DNA of 64,000 bases, from NCBI RefSeq assembly GCF_009862265.1, contig NZ_WWGX01000028.1:1-64000 (forward strand), given 5' to 3'. The position numbers and the translations under genes were made by a program. Positions 24,748 to 32,705 of the stretch are shown here, piece by piece. The notes below the pieces were generated by a model that saw only the letters and a program-made list of their open reading frames with translations, had not been told where the DNA came from and searched no databases. How positions within the stretch are numbered: position 1 is the first letter of the stretch; every line of letters begins with the position of its first letter. The stretch is from Streptomyces sp. SID8352. GTDB taxonomy: Bacteria; Actinomycetota; Actinomycetes; Streptomycetales; Streptomycetaceae.

Positions 24748-25644
24748 GTGGTGGACCCCGGTGAAGCGGCACCCGGCGCGCCCGTACCCGGCGGTCCCGC
24801 GACCGTCGCCCCGGCCTCCGGTGCTTTCGCTCCGGGAGACCTCGTGCCCGGCGCTTCCGGGGCGGGCCGTCCGGCGCCGGGCCGTCCGGCGTCCGGGAGT
24901 CGCCCGCCCGGCGGCGCCGCGCTCGACGACCCGGTGCGGACGTCGCTGCGCGGCAACCACGCGGCGCTGGCCCGGTGGGACGGGCGGGCCGGGACGTACG
25001 CGCCCGGTGCCGCGACCTTCTGCACGGTGCCCGCGGTGCCGGACCCGGCGGACTGGGCCGGTCTGGCACGGCTGCTCGGACCGGGCGGGCTCGCCGACAT
25101 GTTCAGCTGCCCCGCCGCGCCACCGGCAGACTGGGAGCCGGTCTTCACCCTTGAGGGGCGCCAGATGGTGCGCCCCGACGGCGACATCGGCCGGGCGTCC
25201 GCGGGCGGCTTCGACGGGAGCGCCGGACGCCCGCCCGTCCCGGACGGCCCGGAGGGTCCCCGGGTCGTCGAACTGGGCGCCGCCGACGTGCCCGAGATGC
25301 TCGGCCTGGTCGCCCTGACAGCGCCGGGACCGTTCGGGCCGCGGACCCACCGGCTCGGCACCTATCTGGGGGTCCGGGACGGTGGACGGCTGGTGGCCAT
25401 GGCGGGGGAGCGGCTGCGCCCGCCGGGCTGGACCGAGATCAGCGCCGTCTGCACCGCCCCCGGGGCCCGGGGGCGGGGGTACGCCGGCCTGCTGGTCGAC
25501 ACCCTCGCCGCGCGGATCACCGCGCGGGGGGAGCGTCCGTTCCTGCACGTGGCCGAGGCGAACGCCGCCGCGATCGCCCTGTACGAGCGGCTCGGCTTCG
25601 CCCTCCGCGCCCGGGTGGTGTTCCGGGGCTTCCGCGTTCCGTGA
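24748..25644 (+). CDS. GNAT family N-acetyltransferase (FR47-like)
   Basis: About 298 aa. The C-terminal acetyl-CoA domain is clear: EISAVCTAPGARGRGYAGLL, with R/Q-x-x-G-x-G/A as RGRGYA, then LHVAEANAAAIALYERLGF. The middle (ADWAGLARLLGPGGLADMF, PADWEPVFTLEGRQMV) matches the FR47-like subgroup. Recognisable family sequence starts near LDDPVRTSLRGNHAALARWD, so about 55 Gly/Pro/Ala-rich residues precede it. The start is uncertain: GTG 24748 is used here, and GTG 24718 and GTG 24844 (after GGGAGA) are alternatives. The gene lies between two direct copies of a MITE-like element. Confidence 0.78.
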   Translation: MVDPGEAAPGAPVPGGPATVAPASGAFAPGDLVPGASGAGRPAPGRPASGSRPPGGAALDDPVRTSLRGNHAALARWDGRAGTYAPGAATFCTVPAVPDPADWAGLARLLGPGGLADMFSCPAAPPADWEPVFTLEGRQMVRPDGDIGRASAGGFDGSAGRPPVPDGPEGPRVVELGAADVPEMLGLVALTAPGPFGPRTHRLGTYLGVRDGGRLVAMAGERLRPPGWTEISAVCTAPGARGRGYAGLLVDTLAARITARGERPFLHVAEANAAAIALYERLGFALRARVVFRGFRVP

Positions 25645-25660
25645 CACCGGGCGGACGCCT

Positions 25661-25822
25661 GGGGCCTCTTGTTTGGGTCATGCCGGGTTCGGGGGCCCTG
25701 GCACCGCACCTCGCCGCGTTGTCGTCGGTCGCCAGGGCTCCGCCCCGACTCCCTCCTCCGCCTTGCGATGCACGGTGCCGGACCCCGCTCCCTGATCCGG
25801 CCCGATCCAAACGAAAGACTCT
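25661..25822 (+). mobile_element. MITE-like element, copy 2
   Basis: A 162-bp copy, same orientation as the one at 24454, with ends GGGGCCTCTTGTTTGGGTC and, at 25804-25822, GATCCAAACGAAAGACTCT. The left end has drifted more than the right. The interior shares long identical stretches with copy 1, for example CCTGATCCGGCCCGATCC near the right end. Two direct copies allow recombination that would delete the GNAT gene. Confidence 0.82.
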
Positions 25823-25940
25823 AGGGGGACTTGGCCCCCGCCGGGGCCGGAGTGGGGACACGGCCCCGGCGGGGAGGACGAACGGGCCTGCGCGGTGGAG
25901 ATATTGACGGTATGTCAAATCTCTTGACCGCGGCCCTGTT

Positions 25941-26378
25941 TCACACCGAGGACATCGTGCCGACCCGGCGGGGCTCCGGCTCGCGCCGGGGGTGGACGAG
26001 GTTGCCCAGCGCCCAGCGGCCCGGGCCGAGGAAGACGAGGAGGAGGAGCGACCAGCAGAACATGGCCGCCGCCTCGCCGCCGTTCTCGATCGGGAAGACG
26101 CCCTCGGACTGGTGCTCCACGAAGTAGGCGTACGCCATCGAACCGGAGCAGACCAGGGCCGCGGTCCGGGTGCCGAGGCCCAGCAGGACCAGTGCGCCGC
26201 CCACCAGTTGGATGGCGGCGGCCCACCAGCCGGGCCAGGCCCCGACCTCGGGCTTCGCGCCGTGCGGGCCGCCCATCACCCCGAAGAGGGTGGCCAGGCC
26301 GTGACAGGTGAACAGCAGGCCGACGACGATCCGGTAGAGGCCGAGCACATGGTCCCTGCTCTTGTCCAGCGCTTCCAT
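25941..26378 (-). CDS. DoxX family membrane protein
   Basis: A 145-aa protein with four hydrophobic helices (about residues 12-34, 53-72, 76-92 and 106-122). The DoxX-type N-terminus is LGLYRIVVGLLFTCHGLATL. The ATG at 26378 has GAGGAG eight bases upstream. DoxX proteins are redox-associated membrane proteins of uncertain mechanism. The gene is divergent from the chitin LPMO; one DasR-type site in the shared region could in principle influence it too. Confidence 0.85.
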   Translation of the reverse strand: MEALDKSRDHVLGLYRIVVGLLFTCHGLATLFGVMGGPHGAKPEVGAWPGWWAAAIQLVGGALVLLGLGTRTAALVCSGSMAYAYFVEHQSEGVFPIENGGEAAAMFCWSLLLLVFLGPGRWALGNLVHPRREPEPRRVGTMSSV

Positions 26379-26715
26379 GATGGTGCTCCTCTCTGGCGCG
26401 GCGTCCTGGGGAACGCCGCGCTGCGGTGGGGGTGTGCGGTGGAGCTGTGCGGAGTGGTGGAAGGGGGGTGCGGGGTCGCGGGGTGGGGTGGGTGTCCGTG
26501 CGCGGGGAAGTGGCGACACGGGCGGGCCGGACGGCTCGGCATGAGCAACTCTGCTCGGGCGGCTCGTCGTTGAGCGGCTGTTCCGTCCCGTGCTCTGGGC
26601 TCGGGTGTTCCCGGTGTGCCGTCGCTTGTGTGGGGAGTGGGGGGATCGCACGGGACATGGGGCGGGCCGCCCGGGGAAGCAGCTCCGTATTGGAAGCTTT
26701 AACCACCCGCGCTGG

Positions 26716-26731
26716 TCATGTCTAGACCAAT
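26716..26731 (+). promoter_or_regulatory. DasR-type operator (dre), site 1
   Basis: TCATGTCTAGACCAAT matches the dre consensus ACTGGTCTAGACCACT at the palindromic core (GTCTAGACCA). It lies about 170 bases upstream of the LPMO start. Weakest of the three sites. Confidence 0.6.
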
Positions 26732-26828
26732 AGCTGAAGAAGTTGTGATGGACGGGGGATGTGTGAAGTTGGTCGCCGCGCACGGCAGTTCGGTACGCGC
26801 TATCTCTTGACCGGGCCCCATTGGCCGC

Positions 26829-26844
26829 TATGGTCTAGACCTAG
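26829..26844 (+). promoter_or_regulatory. DasR-type operator (dre), site 2
   Basis: TATGGTCTAGACCTAG contains the full core TGGTCTAGACC. DasR is the GlcNAc-responsive GntR-family repressor controlling chitin use in Streptomyces. The site lies 55 bases before the LPMO ATG and probably overlaps the promoter. Confidence 0.82.
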
Positions 26845-26850
26845 CGCACC

Positions 26851-26866
26851 TCAGGTCTAGACCAAG
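26851..26866 (+). promoter_or_regulatory. DasR-type operator (dre), site 3
   Basis: TCAGGTCTAGACCAAG carries the core GGTCTAGACCA, centre to centre 22 bases (two helical turns) from site 2. Two neighbouring sites on the same DNA face suggest cooperative repression. Confidence 0.82.
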
Positions 26867-26898
26867 TCTCGGCAAGAGCATCGAAGGAAGTGCATGTC

Positions 26899-27639
26899 AT
26901 GAACACGAAAAGACGAGCGGCCCTCGCCGTCGGGGCCCTGGTCGCTCCACTGCTCGCCGTCAGCCTCCCGGCCGGCTCCGCCAGTGCCCACGGCTGGGTG
27001 ACCTCGCCCAACAGCCGCCAGGACCAGTGTGCCGCGGGCGTCGTCCAGTGCGGCCAGATCAAGTACGAGCCGCAGAGCGTCGAGGGGCCGAAGGGCCTCA
27101 AGAGCTGCAGCGGCGGCAACGCCCAGTTCGGGGAGCTGGACGACGACAACAAGGGCTGGCGCGTCACCCCCGTCAGCTCCACCTACACCTTCACGTGGCA
27201 CCACACCGCGCGCCACGCGACCGCCAACTGGCAGTACTTCATCGGCAACACGAAGATCGGTGAGTTCAAGGGCAACAACGCCCAGCCCGCTCCCGACGTG
27301 AGCCACCAGGTGAACTTCGGCAGCTTCACCGGCAAGCAGAAGGTGCTGGCCGTCTGGAACGTGTCCGACACCGGCAACGCCTTCTACTCCTGCATCGACG
27401 TGAACATCGGCGGCACCGGTGGCGGTGGCGACAACGGCGGTGGCGGCAACAACGGCGGCGGTGGCGACAACGGCACCTGCACCGCCACGGCCTGGGCCTC
27501 CACCAGGGTCTACACCGGAGGCGACACCGTCTCCCACAAGGGCCGCAACTGGCGCGCCAAGTGGTGGGTCCAGGGCGACGAGCCCGGCACCACCGGCGAC
27601 TGGGGCGTCTGGGAAGACCTCGGGGCCTGCCCCGCCTGA
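26899..27639 (+). CDS. AA10 lytic polysaccharide monooxygenase with C-terminal CBM5/12
   Basis: A secreted 246-aa copper monooxygenase that oxidatively cleaves chitin chains. The signal peptide (residues 1-30) ends ASA, and the mature protein starts with His31 (HGWVTSP), the first ligand of the histidine brace. The second brace His lies in FTWHHTARHATANWQYF. After a Gly/Asn-rich linker (GGGGDNGGGGNN) a short CBM5/12 follows (WASTRVYTGGDTVSHKGRNW, then WWVQGDEPGTTGDWGVWEDL). The ATG at 26899 has GAAGGAAG eight bases upstream. Three DasR-type operators precede it, so induction by chitin-derived GlcNAc is expected. Confidence 0.95.
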   Translation: MNTKRRAALAVGALVAPLLAVSLPAGSASAHGWVTSPNSRQDQCAAGVVQCGQIKYEPQSVEGPKGLKSCSGGNAQFGELDDDNKGWRVTPVSSTYTFTWHHTARHATANWQYFIGNTKIGEFKGNNAQPAPDVSHQVNFGSFTGKQKVLAVWNVSDTGNAFYSCIDVNIGGTGGGGDNGGGGNNGGGGDNGTCTATAWASTRVYTGGDTVSHKGRNWRAKWWVQGDEPGTTGDWGVWEDLGACPA

Positions 27640-27660
27640 TCGTGTGTGAACGGGTCCGGC

Positions 27661-27715
27661 GTGCGCTCGGCGGAGCGCACGGCGGACCGGTGGACGGGGG
27701 CCGCCACGGCCCCCG
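27661..27715. terminator. two tandem hairpins between LPMO and channel gene
   Basis: GTGCGCTC-GGCG-GAGCGCAC (27661-27680) is followed by CGGGGGCCG-CCA-CGGCCCCCG (27695-27715). Both stems are perfect. They lie between convergent stops and probably end transcription in both directions. Confidence 0.75.
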
Positions 27716-27776
27716 TTCCGCACGTGTGCCCCCCCACCCGGCCCGGGTGCCGCCCGGCGCCCGGCCCCGGGGGCCG

Positions 27777-28760
27777 TCACCGGTGCCCCTCCCGTTCCGA
27801 ACGCCGGGTCACCAGGTCCTGTGCCCGCCGGGAGAGCGCCGTGCCCGCCGCGGTGAGGAACACGAAGCTGTAGACGATCTGGAGGACGGCCACCACCCTG
27901 GCCGTCTGGCCGGCTGGTGTGATGTCCCCGTAGCCGACGGTCGCGAGCGTCACGACCGTGAAGTACAGCGCGTCGAGACGGGTGCGCAGCCCGACGAACG
28001 CGCCGGGCTCCTTCGCGAGGGCGTAGTACGCCCCGGCGAAGACGTGCACCGACAGCACCACCAGCAGCGCGATGGCCAGCCCCGGCCGGGCGCCGGGCCG
28101 GTCGGTGAGGACGCGGCGGATCTCCCGCAGCAGCAGCGCCGCCACCGAGACCAGCAGCAGGGTGAACAGGGACCAGCTCAGAGCGGGCCGCTCCGGACCC
28201 AGTCGGTCGAGCGGGAGCAGGAAATAGGCGACCCCCGTGCCCACCGCCGCGGCCCCCCGCACCAGCCAGAACCGCACGGTGCGCCGCGCGGCCCCCGAGG
28301 AGTGCGCGTGCCCGCGCCTCCCGTGCCCCCCGCCGGTGCCACCGCCCCCCGGCGTTCCCCCGCCTCCGCCGCCCCCGGTGTTCCCGCGGCCTGACGCCGC
28401 GCCGCCTCCGCGCCCCGGCCTTCCGCCGTCCGCGGGGGGCGCACTCCCGTGGGTTCCCCGCCTTCCGTTCTCAGGCGTTCCGCCGCCACCCGTGTTCCCG
28501 TCCTCCGGCGCCCCGCCGCCCCGGGGCGCGTCGTGCCGGGGCGTCCCGCTTCCGGTCCCTCCGCCGTTCCCGGCGGGCGGGCTCACGGGTGCTCCGCGAC
28601 CGCCGTCTTCCGTGCTTCCGGACGCCCCGTTTCCGGAGGCCCCGCTTCCGGACGCGGGGCCTTCGGGCGCCCCGTCGCCGTGCGCCCCGTCCCCGTGCGT
28701 CCCGCCCCGGGGCGTCCCCGATCCGGTTCCTCCGTCGGACGGGTCGCGGTGCCCGCTCAT
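27777..28760 (-). CDS. two-pore-helix potassium channel family protein with long Gly-rich N-terminus
   Basis: A 327-aa protein. Residues 1-160 are a low-complexity tract of Gly, Ser, Thr and Pro (repeats such as GDGAHGDGAPEG and GGGGGGGTPGGGGTGGG). The membrane part has several helices, and the last two surround a pore loop with the K+ selectivity filter (VTLATVGYGDITP). It ends in a basic tail. The ATG overlaps the stop of the upstream ClC-type gene (ATGA). The disordered N-terminus is far longer than in typical small bacterial K+ channels. Confidence 0.85.
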   Translation of the reverse strand: MSGHRDPSDGGTGSGTPRGGTHGDGAHGDGAPEGPASGSGASGNGASGSTEDGGRGAPVSPPAGNGGGTGSGTPRHDAPRGGGAPEDGNTGGGGTPENGRRGTHGSAPPADGGRPGRGGGAASGRGNTGGGGGGGTPGGGGTGGGHGRRGHAHSSGAARRTVRFWLVRGAAAVGTGVAYFLLPLDRLGPERPALSWSLFTLLLVSVAALLLREIRRVLTDRPGARPGLAIALLVVLSVHVFAGAYYALAKEPGAFVGLRTRLDALYFTVVTLATVGYGDITPAGQTARVVAVLQIVYSFVFLTAAGTALSRRAQDLVTRRSEREGHR

Positions 28761-30556
28761 CGCGCCGCGCCCGTGGCGTCCGCCGTGCCCGGCGCGCGCG
28801 GAGTCCCCTCGGCCCGGTGCCTCCGGACGGTCCGGGGCATCACCTGGGCGACGACGAAGGCCACCACCGAGGCGATGACGATCAGCGGCATCTGCTCGTA
28901 CGCGTCCCCGCCGATCAGCAGCACCGCGAGCACCGAGCCGGCCAGCGGCAGTCCCGTCACGGCTGTGGCCGCCGCGGCGATGCCCAGCCCGAGGGCGGGG
29001 GTCGCGCCGAAGCCGGGCAGTCCGGAACAGGCCATCGCGGTCGCCGTGCCCAGCAGGACGGCGGGGAAGATCGGGCCGCCGCGCAGACCGCCCAGGGCGA
29101 TGCCCCAGGCCAGCCCCTTGCACGCGACCAGCGCGACGAGGGCGCCGACGGACCAGGCGTGCGGCTGCGCGGCGATCTGCGCGAGGGCGGCCTGGCCGGA
29201 AAGCGCCGCCTCCGCCGGATCGCGGCCGGTGATCAGGGCGTACGCGGTGACGCAGCCGCCGACCGCCACGGCGCAGAGCAGGGTGCGCACGGCGGTGCGG
29301 TGCCGGGTGTAGGACACGGTGCGGCGGCCCAGCGCACGGGCGAGGGTGACCAGGACCGCGATCAGTGCGGCGGTGGGTACGCCCCAGAGGAAGTCGCCCG
29401 CGTCGGGGCCGACGTTCGGTGGCACCTCGTGCAGGGCCAGCGCGCCGATCTTCAGCCCGGTCCACTGGCCGAAGCCGGTGAACACCAGCGCTCCCGTCCC
29501 GCTGGCGAGCAGACAGGGCAGCAGGAGTGCGACCAGCCGGGCGCCGCCGAGCCCGGCCCCCTCGACGAGCAGCACCGCCGCCACCAGGGGACCGCCCAGG
29601 ATGGTGGAGATCGCGGCGGTGGAACCGGCCGTCGCGACGATCGCGCTCGCCCTGGCGTCCGCGTCCGCCCCCACCCGCCGCACCGCCAGCAGGGCGAGCC
29701 CGCTGCCGACGGCCATCAGGGGCGCCTCGGGACCCAGCACCACGCCGAGCGGCAGCGTGGCCAGGGCGGCGAGGACCGTGCCCGGCAGCTCCCGGGGGCC
29801 GACCGGCGTGCCGCCGAGCCCGTTCACCGGCAGATGGCCGCCCGCCCCGGGCATCCGGGTGACGATCGGCGCCAGCACCAGCCCGGCCAGCAGCAGCGTC
29901 GGCAGCGGCCACCACCAGGGCGGGACGCGGTAGCCGACGGCCTCGGGCAGCGAGGTCCAGACCCAGTGCTGGAGCTGGTGCTGGAGTCCGACGAAGAAGA
30001 AGCAGGCCAGCGAGACGGGGATGCCCAGCAGTACGCTCAGCAGCAACAGCCGCCGGTAGCCGGGGGTGAGCAGGAGGGCCCGCAGCGAGGGCGTCCCGTC
30101 CCGCCCGCCGCCGGAACCGGACCCGTCGGACGCGGCGTCACCCCCACCGTCCGTTCCGCCGGAAGCGTTCCGGGCCCCGCCGGCCCCGGCTCCCTTTCCG
30201 CCGGAAGCGTTCGGGGTTCCGCCGGTCTCGGCGCGCGCCTCGTCGGAGACGTTCCGGGTCTCGCCGGTCTCGCCGGTCTCGCCGGTCTCGTCGGTCCCGC
30301 CGGTCTCGTCGGCGCTGTCGGTCCCGCCGGTCCCGCCGGTCCCGGCTCCCGCCCCGTCGCCCGCCCGCTCCGGTCCGCCGGTGGCATCGCCTGGCCCGCC
30401 AGGAGCCTTCGCCCGGCCGCGAGAAGCGCTCCGGGGCCCGTCGACGGCACGCCCGGTGCCTTCCGGTCCGACATCCCTCGGCCCGGCGTCTTCCGGTCCG
30501 ACGTCCTCCGGCCCGGTGCCTTCCGGCCCCGCACCCGGGTCCCCGGGTGCGCTCAT
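28757..30556 (-). CDS. ClC-family chloride channel/antiporter
   Basis: A 599-aa protein. Residues 1-160 are low-complexity and acidic, with tandem GETGETGET and GPEDVGPEDAGP steps. The ClC core follows with about 10 or more helices. The filter motif that normally reads GREGP appears as LGPEAPLMAVGSGLALLA, so the gating Glu is kept with changed neighbours. A GLRGGPIFPAVLLG segment matches the GxFxP motif, and there is no CBS domain. The ATG at 30556 has GGAGG five bases before it. Co-transcription with a K+ channel suggests joint control of membrane potential. Confidence 0.86.
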   Translation of the reverse strand: MSAPGDPGAGPEGTGPEDVGPEDAGPRDVGPEGTGRAVDGPRSASRGRAKAPGGPGDATGGPERAGDGAGAGTGGTGGTDSADETGGTDETGETGETGETRNVSDEARAETGGTPNASGGKGAGAGGARNASGGTDGGGDAASDGSGSGGGRDGTPSLRALLLTPGYRRLLLLSVLLGIPVSLACFFFVGLQHQLQHWVWTSLPEAVGYRVPPWWWPLPTLLLAGLVLAPIVTRMPGAGGHLPVNGLGGTPVGPRELPGTVLAALATLPLGVVLGPEAPLMAVGSGLALLAVRRVGADADARASAIVATAGSTAAISTILGGPLVAAVLLVEGAGLGGARLVALLLPCLLASGTGALVFTGFGQWTGLKIGALALHEVPPNVGPDAGDFLWGVPTAALIAVLVTLARALGRRTVSYTRHRTAVRTLLCAVAVGGCVTAYALITGRDPAEAALSGQAALAQIAAQPHAWSVGALVALVACKGLAWGIALGGLRGGPIFPAVLLGTATAMACSGLPGFGATPALGLGIAAAATAVTGLPLAGSVLAVLLIGGDAYEQMPLIVIASVVAFVVAQVMPRTVRRHRAEGTPRAPGTADATGAAR

Positions 30557-30958
30557 CGGTGCCTCCGCCGCGCGCCCCGTCCCGGCCCGCGCCCCTCCGC
30601 CGGGCGTTCCCGCCGTACCGCGCGCGGCCCGGTCCGCCGGCCGGGTCCCGCGGCCCTCCGGCCCCCGTCCCCGCGGCGCCGCGTCCCGGGGCGTCGACCT
30701 GTCACGGGACCCTCCTCTGCCGCCGTCCTGGCGCCCGGGCCGGCGGTGGTGGCCCGTTGCGCGTTCGCGTGTGCGGCTCAGTTAACGCGAGGCCGTGAGG
30801 GGCCGCACGCGCGCGCCCCGGGCCCGGTTCACCCGTTCGGCCCCGCCGCGTGGCCGGACGGCCCCGCCGCCCGCAGGCTCGGAACGATCCGTCGGCGGCG
30901 CCGCCCGCGCCGTCCGCCCGGATCTCCGTACGGGGGAGACGCAGAAAGGACCCAGCTC
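30557..30958. promoter_or_regulatory. divergent upstream region, no gene seen
   Basis: About 400 bases between the ClC gene (minus) and the DUF7144 gene (plus). Nothing beyond expected promoters was recognised. The stretch around 30770-30790 (GTGCGGCTCAGTTAACGCGAG) is less G/C-rich and contains GTTAAC. Confidence 0.35.
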
Positions 30959-31429
30959 ATGAGCCAGTACGCGGCCCCCGGCTCCGGCAGAAGCGCTCAC
31001 GGCGGTGACGGCGGCGCCCCCCGGCCCCCGTACACTTCCGGCCATTCCCGTGGATGGGTGACCGGCGGCGTCGTCTTCGCGGGCGTACTGCTGCTGCTGA
31101 ACGGAGCCCTCTCCGTCCTCCAGGGCATCGCGGCCATCGCCAAGGACGACGTGTACGCCCGGGTCGGCACGTACATCTACGAGATGAACCTGACCGGCTG
31201 GGGCATCGTCCACCTGGTGCTCGGCGCCTTCGTCCTCGTCACCGGATACGGCCTGCTGAAGGACATGGCCTGGGCGCGGTTCGCGGGCATCGTCATCGCC
31301 TCGCTCAGCCTCATCGCCCAGTTCCTCTTCCTGCCGTACCTGCCCATCTGGTCCGTGATCATGATGGCGATCGACGTCTTCGTGATCTGGGCGCTGGCCA
31401 GCCGTCAGGAGGAGTCCGCCCGCGTCTGA
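30959..31429 (+). CDS. DUF7144 family membrane protein
   Basis: A 156-aa protein with four hydrophobic helices after a 30-residue hydrophilic N-terminus (for example GGVVFAGVLLLLNGALSVLQ and IVHLVLGAFVLVTGYGLLK). The GWG-I-HL pattern between helices and WARFAGIVIASLSLIAQFLF are typical of this actinobacterial family. The ATG has AAAGGA upstream. Function is unknown. Confidence 0.85.
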   Translation: MSQYAAPGSGRSAHGGDGGAPRPPYTSGHSRGWVTGGVVFAGVLLLLNGALSVLQGIAAIAKDDVYARVGTYIYEMNLTGWGIVHLVLGAFVLVTGYGLLKDMAWARFAGIVIASLSLIAQFLFLPYLPIWSVIMMAIDVFVIWALASRQEESARV

Positions 31430-32042
31430 ACCGGGACACCGGCCCGCCGGGACCCGCTCGCGGGCGCGGCGCGGCCGTGGCCGAAGCCCCCGTGGAACCC
31501 GCTTCGTTCACGGGGGCGAAGGCTTGCCCCGGGGTCGGCGGGACGGCGCCCCGCGCACCCGTTCCGCGCCCTTCCCGGGGCCGGTGGGACCGCCTGATTC
31601 CGGCCACCGGACGGGCCGTCACGGGCATGGCGCGGTCCCGAGCGGGTACGCGCCGGTCGGCGGGGGAACCCCTGCCCGTACGATGGGACCGCGTCGTCGG
31701 TGTGCTCCGGATCGATGGGCGCAGGCCTGTCCTGCGCGGGTGTGTCCGGGCGCGCGGAGACGTGCTCCCCGCCGGAAGAGCGGCAGGCCGGACACCTCCA
31801 CGGTCCACCTGGCGTCATGGCGTCCACGGCTTCCCCCCTCGCACGACGGCCGGACGTCCATTCCCTCCTGCGGGGGACCACCGACACCTGGTCCGACGGC
31901 GGGCGCCACGCCCTCCGGAGGGGGATGTTCCGCAGGCCGCGCGGGGTGTGCGGCCGAGGGTGTCGGGGTTGGGCCGAACGGGTGACTTGGCGTAAGAATT
32001 GGCTGGTGCACGCAATGAAGGCGAGTGGAATCGGGGGAGCCG
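31430..32042. other. long intergenic region before sepF
   Basis: About 610 bases without a convincing gene. A 122-codon frame at 31700-32068 overlaps the sepF start and has no ribosome binding site or family signal. The last 60 bases, with CGTAAGAATTGGCTGGTG, are less G/C-rich and likely carry the sepF promoter. Confidence 0.4.
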
Positions 32043-32432
32043 GTGAACAGCTACGACGTCACCGATGAACAGTGGGAAGGGCTCGCCCAGGTCGTTCCGT
32101 TGCGAGGACGCGACGCCTGGCCGTCGTCGGTCGGGCATCGGTCGATACCGGACGCGGAGACCGCGGCGCGCCGCCGCTTCGTCGTCCTGCGGGTCAACGT
32201 GTTCGCGGACGCCCGGGACGTGGCCGAGACGCTGATGTCCGGCATCCCGGTGCTGCTGGACCTGACCGGCGCGGAGACCGAGGTCGCCAAGCGGGTCCTG
32301 GACTTCAGCACGGGCGTGGTGTTCGGCCTGGCGAGCGGCATGCACCGGGTCGACCGGAACGTCTTCCTGCTGACCCCGGCCGGGACCGAGGTCAACGGAC
32401 TGATGGAGAGCGCCGCCGTCCCCGGCATCTGA
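32043..32432 (+). CDS. sepF: SepF-like cell division protein
   Basis: A 129-aa cytosolic protein of the SepF family, which links the FtsZ ring to the membrane. The SepF domain runs from about residue 45 to 125: RRRFVVLRVNVFADARDVAE, then IPVLLDLTGAETEVAKRVLD, then FASGMHRVDRNVFLLTP-like sequence. The usual N-terminal amphipathic membrane helix is weak (MNSYDVTDEQWEGLAQ), so this may be one of the secondary SepF-like paralogues of Streptomyces rather than the dcw-cluster SepF. The GTG at 32043 follows GGGGGAG; GTG 32025 is a possible alternative. Confidence 0.85.
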   Translation: MNSYDVTDEQWEGLAQVVPLRGRDAWPSSVGHRSIPDAETAARRRFVVLRVNVFADARDVAETLMSGIPVLLDLTGAETEVAKRVLDFSTGVVFGLASGMHRVDRNVFLLTPAGTEVNGLMESAAVPGI

Positions 32433-32705
32433 GGGACGCCCGCACGGGCCCCGGGGCGTCCACGGCGCCCGGGGCCCGCGCTCCGTTCCCGTCCGGGGCG
32501 CGCGGCGTCCGTCCGCCCCGTTCCGCCGCGCCGCCGTCTGCGCCGCCGCCCGTCTGCGCCGCGCCGCTGGTCTCCGCCGGGCCCATCGTCCCGCCCGCGG
32601 GCCGGATGACGGCGGTCGGCGCCGGGTCGGGGGCCGTCGCCCGATCGTGGGAACGTGCGGGAGGCGGAACGGTTCCGCGCCGGAGCGGAGTCCTACGGTC
32701 CGCTC

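Noticed and set aside
31700..32068. A 122-codon frame before sepF
   Set aside because: Cys/Arg-rich peptide, no ribosome binding site, and it runs into the sepF start.
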